Positions 14,724-21,069 of a stretch of 29,454 nucleotides of DNA are shown here, in pieces. The notes beneath the pieces are model-generated. The model searched no databases, was not told the DNA's origin, and saw only the letters and a list, made by a program, of their open reading frames with translations. The position numbers were made by a program, and so were the translations under genes. The stretch covers positions 1 through 29,454 of the IMG/VR virus record IMGVR_UViG_3300042691_004000. One strand, given 5' to 3'. Every line of letters begins with the position of its first letter. Within the stretch, counting starts at the first letter, position 1. The stretch comes from a virus.

Positions 14724-16279
14724 GTTACTCTCCCGTTTTTCGACAGAATCTCAATTTTTTGAATCGACAACGGCGAAGAATTGATGTCAGCTTCGTAGCC
14801 CGTTTGAACAATACGGCCAGTGCCCGTACCTTGCGCATATAGCGTCTGTAGTGCAATACCATCAGCATACTCCGCAACAGGAACCCCATTAGCGCCATAT
14901 TCAGCAATGCCATATTCCGACACGCTTTGTGTAGGAATTTGCGTGTTTTGCGACAAATAGTTTTCGTTAAAATCAAAACCCCACTTAATGGTGATGTATT
15001 GATTTGTGCCACCAATCACAATCACACCAATGCGTTTTAGTATAGATGTGACGCTTTGATCACCTAAGTCACTATGATTCGTGTAGTACTGAAATCGATA
15101 CTCAGCTGTATCATCCAGATACGTGCCGTATTTACCAATGTAGCCAGTTTGGCCTAAGAGCAAATCACCATTGCGACGCGACAACAAAGCCGACGGCGTA
15201 ATCGACGTCCATTGCGTCACTCGCGCAGATCCATCAGGCAAGTAGCCACGCGTATCAAACACGTAGACAGACTGATTGGTCGGCAACGTCAGCAGGTAAA
15301 ATGCATTGATTTCCGAGTACACGGCCTTAATATTAGCCAGCGTTTCACCTGCAACAATGCCCATTAAGTCGTTTCGCACGTTCTTGCTAATATCACGGAA
15401 CGGCGCGGACTTTTCCTGAATCGTGCGCATTAATGAGCGCACGCCGCTGTTAGACAGGAAGAAAACGTCAGTCGCAGTAGGTTGTATCGAGTCGCGCGCG
15501 ATGCAGCCAATACCCACCACCGTATCGCTTAGCGACATAGTCGCTGGCGCTGTCGCTCCCTGGTAAACCAATATCTGGCGCTTACCAAAGATAATCAGGA
15601 AATTGTTGTGCGCAGCTAAACCGACAATCTCGTCTGGTCCAGCAGGCCATACGTTGTTCACATTCAACGTGCCGGAGGTGCCGCCCGAGTAAATATGACC
15701 GGCCAACAAATCAGAGAACGTCAGTGTTTGCTTATCCGACGCCGTATTGGCGATCCATAGGCGACCGTAAGCTGATATGACAACATTGCCCGACGGCACC
15801 GTGCCGGCGTAGCCTGTCTTCTCACTGACGCGGCGGTACGTGGTCGTGCTAACAGCTGGATCGTAAATCAGCGGGTCATGGCCTGTCTGGAAGAAATACG
15901 TAATGCCATTAAGCGACGCGCACTGCCAGTTGTTGGCTGTGATGGTCGGGGCGGTGCCCCCTCCCCCGTAGGTCAACTCGACAACTGCATTGCTGCCGTC
16001 GAGTTTGAAAATCTTGTTGTTGCCGGCAAACAGAATCGTGTACGTACCGTCAGCCACCACCAACTCATGGATGACGCCCACATCATTGGCGCCTAGATTG
16101 CCCGAGCTGCTGTTGACTTTAGCCCAGCCCTCTCTCGCACCTACCCGGCCATACTGATCAATGACGCAATTCGTCGCCACCAAAGCAAACCCCGCGTTCA
16201 AATCGAGCGGCGAATCTTGGGTGTTCAGGCCGTAAAAGCCTGGCGCCGAGATCGTATCGATGCGCAGTGGCTGGCTCAT
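14720..16279 (-). CDS. Tail nozzle/hub protein, P22 gp10-like beta-propeller
   Basis: 519 aa, almost entirely beta-strand in pattern, with repeats of about 50-60 residues containing small aromatic strands (GITYFFQTGHDPLIYD, YGRLWIANTASD, NNFLIIFGKRQILVYQG, DVFFLSNSGVRSL). This fits a propeller-like hub of the kind in P22 gp10, which seals the portal vertex after DNA packaging. It sits directly after the adaptor gene, the usual order. Starts in an ATGA overlap at 16279. Confidence 0.75.
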   Translation of the reverse strand: MSQPLRIDTISAPGFYGLNTQDSPLDLNAGFALVATNCVIDQYGRVGAREGWAKVNSSSGNLGANDVGVIHELVVADGTYTILFAGNNKIFKLDGSNAVVELTYGGGGTAPTITANNWQCASLNGITYFFQTGHDPLIYDPAVSTTTYRRVSEKTGYAGTVPSGNVVISAYGRLWIANTASDKQTLTFSDLLAGHIYSGGTSGTLNVNNVWPAGPDEIVGLAAHNNFLIIFGKRQILVYQGATAPATMSLSDTVVGIGCIARDSIQPTATDVFFLSNSGVRSLMRTIQEKSAPFRDISKNVRNDLMGIVAGETLANIKAVYSEINAFYLLTLPTNQSVYVFDTRGYLPDGSARVTQWTSITPSALLSRRNGDLLLGQTGYIGKYGTYLDDTAEYRFQYYTNHSDLGDQSVTSILKRIGVIVIGGTNQYITIKWGFDFNENYLSQNTQIPTQSVSEYGIAEYGANGVPVAEYADGIALQTLYAQGTGTGRIVQTGYEADINSSPLSIQKIEILSKNGRVT

Positions 16280-16926
16280 GAGGCGTAGAACTCCTGCATT
16301 TCTGGGAACCGCGTGGCTTCCAAAGCAATGTAATCCGACAGCATGGTCTTATACAGCGCGTAGGCTTCCGAAGAGTTCAGACCGCCGTCTTCGCCGCGCT
16401 CAACCAAAGCGCGGGCGTAAGCGTTTTGCGCTACCAACACATCCGGCACCAACACAGATGTGGAGTCCGACGATAGCGCGGCTTGTGGAACCGACAGGAA
16501 AAACTTGATGGTGTAGATGCCATTAGGCCGCCCCCACAGCTGCACCTTGGCGTCGCCGTTGCCGTCTACACCTTCAAAGCAGTATTCGGTAGGAACAGCG
16601 GTCACTTGTGGCTGCAGGTTCTGCTTGCGCCGCATCTCGCCCACAGGAATGACTTCCATGACGACATTGCTGGTGGTGTTTAGTGGATCGCTGGTAACGC
16701 GGAACTTCTGACCTGCGCCGGTCAACGAGTATTCGTACGTAGCGGATGTCGTAGTAAAAGTGATTTCTTGGCCTAGCGCATTCCAATCGTAGGCGTCCTC
16801 GATCTGGCGTTTGGCATCATTGACAAACTTACCGATCAAGGAAGAATAGCTAGTCAGGCCAACGGTTGTGACCTGTTGTTCCCGCAAGCGGGCTAACACA
16901 TCGTTGACGAGTTCTAAGTAGGTCAT
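16276..16926 (-). CDS. Head-tail adaptor (SU10-type adaptor family)
   Basis: 216 aa. MTYLELVNDVLARLREQQVT, then SSLIGKFVNDAKRQIEDAYDWNAL, is the N-terminal helical pattern of the phage SU10-like adaptor family. The middle is beta-rich (VPTEYCFEG, AKVQLWGRP), and helices return at the end (ARALVERGEDG, MLSDYIALEA). It would form the ring below the portal that joins head to tail. ATGA overlaps with both neighbours. Confidence 0.85.
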   Translation of the reverse strand: MTYLELVNDVLARLREQQVTTVGLTSYSSLIGKFVNDAKRQIEDAYDWNALGQEITFTTTSATYEYSLTGAGQKFRVTSDPLNTTSNVVMEVIPVGEMRRKQNLQPQVTAVPTEYCFEGVDGNGDAKVQLWGRPNGIYTIKFFLSVPQAALSSDSTSVLVPDVLVAQNAYARALVERGEDGGLNSSEAYALYKTMLSDYIALEATRFPEMQEFYAS

Positions 16927-17225
16927 TTGCTTTTCGCCTTATTCCTTGCGGAGATAGCTTTAGCTTTTACCTTTGCATCTGCCTTGGATGTAGCGCCCCA
17001 AGCGTTTAAGGACAACAGCAGCCGGGTGGGCTTGCCGTCTACACGCTCCGGACCGGGCATATTGCCCATCCTGGCAAGAAAAGAAGCTCGTCGTGGGTTG
17101 TCGCCGGATTTCACCGGCGCTTTGAGGTTGCCCCCAGTTGCTGCATTATAAGACTCCCGGCCTTTGGCATTCAAGCCGCCTTTTGCATTTTGACCGGCTT
17201 TTCTTTGCCAAGCGGGTGTTTTCAT
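16923..17225 (-). CDS. DUF6321-like small basic protein
   Basis: 100 aa. TPAWQRKAGQNAKGGLNAKG, a NPRRASFLARMG segment and LLLSLNAWGATSK match what I know of DUF6321, a small Lys/Arg/Gly-rich protein of unknown function common in phage structural regions. Very basic. Overlaps the adaptor gene by ATGA. Could be a DNA-contacting virion component; not shown. Confidence 0.8.
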   Translation of the reverse strand: MKTPAWQRKAGQNAKGGLNAKGRESYNAATGGNLKAPVKSGDNPRRASFLARMGNMPGPERVDGKPTRLLLSLNAWGATSKADAKVKAKAISARNKAKSK

Positions 17226-17377
17226 TTCTTCCTCGCTGCCCTCATGTTGTCGATCAAATTCGGATAGGGCCGTCCAGCTGCCTTGGCCATACGCTTGGCC
17301 GACGCCTTTTTCGCTGGGGTCAAGGGCTTAGACTCACCCAGCTTTTTAGGCCGTTTGGCCTCCCAGACCGGCTTCAC
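17222..17377 (-). CDS. 51-aa Lys/Ala-rich protein with GTG start
   Basis: Starts MKPVWEAKRPKKLGESKPL at GTG 17377 in a GTGA overlap and ends LIDNMRAARKK, with its stop in an ATGA overlap with the next gene. Over a quarter of residues are Lys or Arg. The overlap chain and conserved-looking ends (GRPYPNLIDNM) support a real gene. It resembles small proteins that travel with DUF6321. Function unknown. Confidence 0.65.
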   Translation of the reverse strand: MKPVWEAKRPKKLGESKPLTPAKKASAKRMAKAAGRPYPNLIDNMRAARKK

Positions 17378-17538
17378 TTTTTGGCCTTTTTCTTGGCCAT
17401 GCCGGCCATGCTAAGCCCGATAGCTACCGCCTGTTTCTGCGGGTAGCCCTCTTTGCGCAGCTTGCTGATCTTGGCCGAAGCAGCTTCCTGCTTGCCTTTT
17501 TTCGTGTATGGGTACTTCTTTCCGTCAACCATTGGCAT
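17374..17538 (-). CDS. 54-aa Lys-rich protein (DUF6496-like)
   Basis: Starts MPMVDGKKYPYTKKGKQEA at ATG 17538 with AGGGG upstream and ends in a Lys-rich tail. The motif KEGYPQKQAVAIGLSMA is like that of small phage proteins annotated DUF6496; that match is tentative. First of three consecutive tiny basic genes, coupled to the next by GTGA. Confidence 0.65.
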   Translation of the reverse strand: MPMVDGKKYPYTKKGKQEAASAKISKLRKEGYPQKQAVAIGLSMAGMAKKKAKK

Positions 17539-17549
17539 GATGTCACCCC

Positions 17550-17756
17550 TTATTTGAAAAACAGTCTATCTGCAACAAAAGTCAGCACGCCGCCCAATGC
17601 GGACGCGATCGTCATACCCATCCAAAAGCCGCCTTTGGACTTATTAGCCATTTCCAGCAACTGCTTGACGTCATTGCGCAGCGCATGGATCTCTGACTGC
17701 ATGAGTTCTACTTGCGCTTCCAATTTGCCAAACTCTCTTGGGTCAATTTCTGACAT
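17550..17756 (-). CDS. Coiled coil plus membrane segment protein, holin/XhlA-like
   Basis: 68 aa. EFGKLEAQVELMQSEIHALR starts a coiled coil (about 5-38), followed by a C-terminal hydrophobic segment (about 43-64, GFWMGMTIASALGGVLTFV). The build is like the haemolysin XhlA family and other small holin-like phage proteins. It lies among structural genes rather than in the lysis cassette, so a second holin or a membrane-active virion factor are both possible. Confidence 0.7.
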   Translation of the reverse strand: MSEIDPREFGKLEAQVELMQSEIHALRNDVKQLLEMANKSKGGFWMGMTIASALGGVLTFVADRLFFK

Positions 17757-17946
17757 TTTCCATCTTCCTTGGCCGCCCCTGCCGTTTTGGTGGTGGGGAT
17801 AGGGTTACCAAACTAGCCGCTTCGCTGTGCGTATCCTCAGGTAAATCGACACGGATATAGCCTTGATGGCCCTTCATGCTGTCGATATCGTGCTGCAAAG
17901 TAAACGTGACTGTCTGGCCACTGGATAGACACTTAAAAGTTGCCAT
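17743..17946 (-). CDS. 67-aa small protein of unknown function
   Basis: I use ATG 17946 (MATFKCLSSGQTVTFTLQHD), which has AGGAGG six bases upstream; the frame runs ten codons further but through the terminator region. The first part is beta-like; the tail is Pro/Arg-rich (PPPKRQGRPRKM). It overlaps the next gene by 14 bases. No family recognised. Confidence 0.7.
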   Translation of the reverse strand: MATFKCLSSGQTVTFTLQHDIDSMKGHQGYIRVDLPEDTHSEAASLVTLSPPPKRQGRPRKMENVRN

Positions 17947-17966
17947 GAAACCTCCTGATGGCAAGA

Positions 17967-17984
17967 CGGGGGCCAAAGCCCCCG
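17967..17984. terminator. Perfect GC hairpin between small structural genes
   Basis: A 7-bp stem CGGGGGC / GCCCCCG with loop CAAA. On the minus strand it follows the stop of the 108-aa gene by a few bases, but the downstream bases (TCTTGCC) are only weakly T-rich. On the plus strand it is followed by GGCTTTT. A partial terminator or RNA-stability hairpin. Confidence 0.5.
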
Positions 17985-17988
17985 GCTT

Positions 17989-18315
17989 TTACGCCAATGA
18001 ACGTGCGACTACGAGACGAAGTGTGGACGACGCCAGATCAACGGTGCCGCCGGTTTCGTTCTGGAACCGGATGCTGACGGTGTCTGCTGCGCTGACGTAG
18101 CCTGTGACGATAAGACCCGCCACATCCACTGCCAGAGAAGCTGACAAAACCATGTCACCGAGTGCCACACCGGGAACAGCTACGGTATCGGTGTCACCAG
18201 CGCCGTCAGACAAGCTGTCAGCGTTGAGAGTGGCACGAACCAGCCAGGTGCTAGTGTAAAGACCGCGAAACTGGTCATTGCCAGCGCGGACGACGACGGA
18301 TGTTGCATTTGCCAT
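17989..18315 (-). CDS. Candidate capsid decoration protein
   Basis: 108 aa, rich in beta-forming and small residues (VVVRAGNDQFRGLYTSTWLV, DTVSIRFQNETGGTVDLAS). It follows the major capsid gene directly and has a strong ribosome site (AGGAG). Size, all-beta pattern and position fit a head decoration or stabilising protein, but no family is recognised. Confidence 0.65.
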   Translation of the reverse strand: MANATSVVVRAGNDQFRGLYTSTWLVRATLNADSLSDGAGDTDTVAVPGVALGDMVLSASLAVDVAGLIVTGYVSAADTVSIRFQNETGGTVDLASSTLRLVVARSLA

Positions 18316-18335
18316 GATGTTCTCCTAATTAGGTT

Positions 18336-18359
18336 AAAAACCCCCGGCCGAAGCCGGGG
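18336..18359 (-). terminator. Strong intrinsic terminator after the major capsid gene
   Basis: On the minus strand: stem CCCCGGC, loop TTCG, stem GCCGGGG, then GTTTTTAA. The 7-bp GC stem is closed by a C(UUCG)G tetraloop, one of the most stable known, with a T5 run right after the G. It begins eight bases past the capsid stop, so it would end or attenuate the late transcript here and enrich capsid mRNA. Confidence 0.85.
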
Positions 18360-18366
18360 AGTTTAA

Positions 18367-19338
18367 TTAGGCTGGAACAGCCAGTGCAAAGGCCGAGGAC
18401 GATGTTGCAGCGCCGACGGTTGCCGCAGTACGCATTGCCTTGACACCGTAGAGCATGTCAGAGGTGAACAGCGTGCCCAGGTATTCCTGCTTGTACTGGG
18501 TCTGCGAACGAACGCCCATCTGCTCAACCAGCACCATCGACTCCTTGTGACCCATCAGGCAGATACGGTCAGCGCCCGTGTTACCAGCACCGAAGTCGGC
18601 GTTGGAGGTGACGAATACGGGGATACCGTACAGGTTGCCGATTTCACCGTTACGGATGGCGCTGCCGTCACCGACAAATGCCTGTTCGGTGTAGCGAGCC
18701 AGACCCATCAGGGTGTTACGGCTGGAGGGTGGGATGATGAAGAAACGGCCATCCATCGGGGTGTCGTTGTCGTCCAGACGCTGGATGGTGCGACGGATCG
18801 CAGCATCGGTCAGGGCAGCAGCGTTGGAGGTCGTGCTGTTATAAGCAGTCGTACCGTCCGAGCCGATGTAGGCTTTGGTTGTGGTGTTGCTGGTTGCGTA
18901 GTCGTCGGTGCCAATGGTGGCGCCGTTGAATGCACGGCCGAGCTGCACCAGATCGGTATCTACTTGGCGAGCCAGCGCGTAGCCGGCGTCGTTGGTGTAG
19001 AACTGACGCAGTGAGTTCAGAGCCTGGGCTTCGACGATGTCTTCGATCAGACGGCTGTACTCGTAGTGCTTGTTGATCAGAATCTGGACTTCAGACTCAG
19101 TTGCAGCGATCAGCGTGACGGCATTGGTTGCCACTTTGGCCGAGGCGCTACCACGGGTTGGGGCAGGAACGTGAACGGTGTCACCTTTCTTGCCTTTGAA
19201 GTTCATCTTCATAACGACGTTGGCCAGAACCAGGTTCTTTTTGTAGGCCGCAACAATTTCATCACTCCAAATCTCTGGAATGAACGTTGCTGCTGTCGTT
19301 GTCGTTACGCTATTTGCTGGGCTAAATGCGGTTGCCAT
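18367..19338 (-). CDS. Major capsid protein (HK97-fold type)
   Basis: 323 aa, ATG 19338 with AGGAG seven bases upstream. The N-terminus (ATTTAATFIPEIWSDEIVAA) and motifs NKHYEYSRLIEDI, DGRFFIIPPSSRNTLMGLA, NLYGIPVFVTSN and GVKAMRTAA follow the pattern of phage coat proteins annotated as HK97-fold. Length is in the usual range. Flanked by scaffold upstream and a strong terminator downstream, the classic head-gene order. Confidence 0.92.
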   Translation of the reverse strand: MATAFSPANSVTTTTAATFIPEIWSDEIVAAYKKNLVLANVVMKMNFKGKKGDTVHVPAPTRGSASAKVATNAVTLIAATESEVQILINKHYEYSRLIEDIVEAQALNSLRQFYTNDAGYALARQVDTDLVQLGRAFNGATIGTDDYATSNTTTKAYIGSDGTTAYNSTTSNAAALTDAAIRRTIQRLDDNDTPMDGRFFIIPPSSRNTLMGLARYTEQAFVGDGSAIRNGEIGNLYGIPVFVTSNADFGAGNTGADRICLMGHKESMVLVEQMGVRSQTQYKQEYLGTLFTSDMLYGVKAMRTAATVGAATSSSAFALAVPA

Positions 19339-19364
19339 GTCTAACTCCTAAAGTCAAAAGTAAA

Positions 19365-20123
19365 TTATTTGACCCGGCCCTCTGCATACGCCGCCATAAT
19401 TTCGTCGGACAGCGCGTCATATCGAGCTGGATCGGTCATTTTCAGCCGAATAAGGTCAGCTCTGCGGTAGACGCGTTTTGAACTCTCCCCGGTGCCGCCT
19501 GTGTCCACTTGCGCTGCTTTTAGCGTCTGCTGGCGAGCCTCCTTACCAGATTGCTCGACCTGCTTTTGCTTAATGCCACGCAACTGTTTGTAGGTGCTTA
19601 GCAATTCATTGGCCGCATCGAAGTCAAACTGCGCATCGGCTCTGGCGTAGAGTTCGAGTCGTACCTGAGACGATTTAATCCATGTCTCAAAGTCCTTGTC
19701 GGCCCCGATTTCCATGAAATCTGGGTGTTCTTGCGCCAGACGCTGCTGAGTTTGCATCCGTTTGAACTCGATACCCGCCTGGCGGGCAGCGACAACATCA
19801 GGATGTGTCTCAACGGTCTTCTGAATCGCCTTTTTAGGGTCATCAAAAAAGTCTACTTCAGGCTCTACCTGCTCAACAGGTTGAGATTTTGACGAGAGAT
19901 TCTGCTTAATCAGCTCATCGGCTAGTTTCCGCACTTCCCCGACTTCCTGCGCCTGCCTTCCAATGACCTTTTCGGCCTCTTGGTGCATCTTGACAATGTC
20001 CTCGATCGACTTGCCGCGATAGCGGTCAGGTAGTTCTGGGACTTGTGGCGCTGCTAGTTCAGGTAGTTTTGCTTCCTCTGCCTCTAACTCACTAGGCATC
20101 TCTGGTTCTTGGTCAATCAACAT
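19365..20123 (-). CDS. Scaffolding protein
   Basis: 252 aa, very rich in Glu, Gln and Lys with long helices. The N-terminus is acidic and Pro-rich (EAEEAKLPELAAPQVPELP), then LPDRYRGKSIEDIVKMHQEA, a motif often seen in podovirus scaffolds. The C-terminus is helical with basic residues (RRADLIRLKMTD and AYAEGRVK), suited to coat binding. It lies directly upstream of the capsid gene. AAGGAA precedes the ATG. Confidence 0.85.
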   Translation of the reverse strand: MLIDQEPEMPSELEAEEAKLPELAAPQVPELPDRYRGKSIEDIVKMHQEAEKVIGRQAQEVGEVRKLADELIKQNLSSKSQPVEQVEPEVDFFDDPKKAIQKTVETHPDVVAARQAGIEFKRMQTQQRLAQEHPDFMEIGADKDFETWIKSSQVRLELYARADAQFDFDAANELLSTYKQLRGIKQKQVEQSGKEARQQTLKAAQVDTGGTGESSKRVYRRADLIRLKMTDPARYDALSDEIMAAYAEGRVK

Positions 20124-20187
20124 GTCGAAGTTCCTTTTCCTGCCATCTTTTGGTTCTCAGGATTAAACATGAACAGGGCATTTCTGC

Positions 20188-20415
20188 TTATCTGTTCGCC
20201 TTCTGCTCGGATTTTAGCTTGTCTCGGTGGCTTTTATCAAACTTTGCGTGAGCTGTAGGAAACGCTCCCGACCACCCTTCCAATTTAAACGCCGGCGCAG
20301 ATATGGTGCGGCTGGCCGTCTTGCCGCAATTGCAACGAACTACCTTGTCTTCATACTCGACAAATCGTTCGATGCGCTCTCCGCTTTCGCAGAGAAATTC
20401 AAATATCTTTCTCAT
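20188..20415 (-). CDS. Small CxC-motif protein (FmdB-like partial ribbon)
   Basis: 75 aa. FEFLCESGERIERFV and VRCNCGKTASR recall FmdB-type zinc ribbons, but only three cysteines (9, 28, 30) are present, so the metal site would be incomplete. KLEGWSGAFPT follows, as in phage FmdB-like proteins. It overlaps the upstream gene by 17 bases. Function unknown. Confidence 0.7.
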   Translation of the reverse strand: MRKIFEFLCESGERIERFVEYEDKVVRCNCGKTASRTISAPAFKLEGWSGAFPTAHAKFDKSHRDKLKSEQKANR

Positions 20416-20638
20416 TGAGTGCCTCGTATGCCTCTTCGCTGACCTGTTTCAAGGTTTTCAGCCAGTTTAGGATAGATAACTCACCCTTCTTAAATTGTAA
20501 ATCTTTTTCGTCCTGGATTGTAGCGACGTTATTTAAAGACGTTATCATTAAGTCAATATCTTCCAGTAGATCGCGCCAGCCTTGGTGGGTCATCATGGCG
20601 AACCGATCTTCGTAATAGCGCTGCAGTTCAGGCGTCAT
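20399..20638 (-). CDS. Small helical phage protein between fibre and scaffold genes
   Basis: 79 aa, acidic and helical: LQRYYEDRFAMMTHQGWRDL, a central coiled-coil-like segment, and LSILNWLKTLKQVSEEAYEAL. I recognise it as a recurrent protein near phage head genes with no assigned function. Its ATG immediately follows the stop of the upstream gene (TAGATG). Confidence 0.75.
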   Translation of the reverse strand: MTPELQRYYEDRFAMMTHQGWRDLLEDIDLMITSLNNVATIQDEKDLQFKKGELSILNWLKTLKQVSEEAYEALNEKDI

Positions 20639-20869
20639 CTAAATCCCCAAAGCGGCTTTAATCTCGTCAGGTGTTGCTGCTGCATCAATCTGTGTCTGGA
20701 TAGCTGCGTACTTCTCACGGATAGCCTGACGAGCAGTCTCAGCACCTTCTACTGCGCCCGGTATCTGCTTGGCTATAGCCTCGTCGTAAGGCTTGAATTC
20801 CTCAGCACGAGCAGCACGACGCATATCGTGACCAATGGTTTTGGCTTTGTCGATGTTGATCTTAATCAT
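20639..20869 (-). CDS. Small helical protein, possible tail-fibre assembly partner
   Basis: 76 aa. MIKINIDKAKTIGHDMRRAA, EEFKPYDEAIAKQIP and the C-terminal DAAATPDEIKAAL match a family commonly placed directly after tail fibre genes. Role as a fibre chaperone is assumed from position. It overlaps its upstream neighbour by ATGA. Confidence 0.75.
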   Translation of the reverse strand: MIKINIDKAKTIGHDMRRAARAEEFKPYDEAIAKQIPGAVEGAETARQAIREKYAAIQTQIDAAATPDEIKAALGI

Positions 20870-21057
20870 GCTTCATACTCCCATGCGTTACGGAACGTTC
20901 TGTCAGACGGGACATCAGCGACATCCACAATCTTGTAAGGAGTATTCGGCGGCACATCCTTAGCAGCGATTTCTTCAATGGTTAAGCCACACTCAGCGGC
21001 TGGAACTATGACAGCAACACCGCCGTCATCTGTTGGGTATAAAATTCTTGAGTTCAT
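20866..21057 (-). CDS. 63-aa fibre-associated small protein
   Basis: MNSRILYPTDDGGVAVIVPA, then GLTIEEIAAKDVPPNTPYKI and a C-terminal FRNAWEYE. This short protein recurs immediately downstream of phage tail fibres together with the previous family. AAGGA precedes the ATG by seven bases. The function is not known; a fibre assembly partner is likely. Confidence 0.75.
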   Translation of the reverse strand: MNSRILYPTDDGGVAVIVPAAECGLTIEEIAAKDVPPNTPYKIVDVADVPSDRTFRNAWEYEA

Positions 21058-21069
21058 TGGTTGTCCTTG

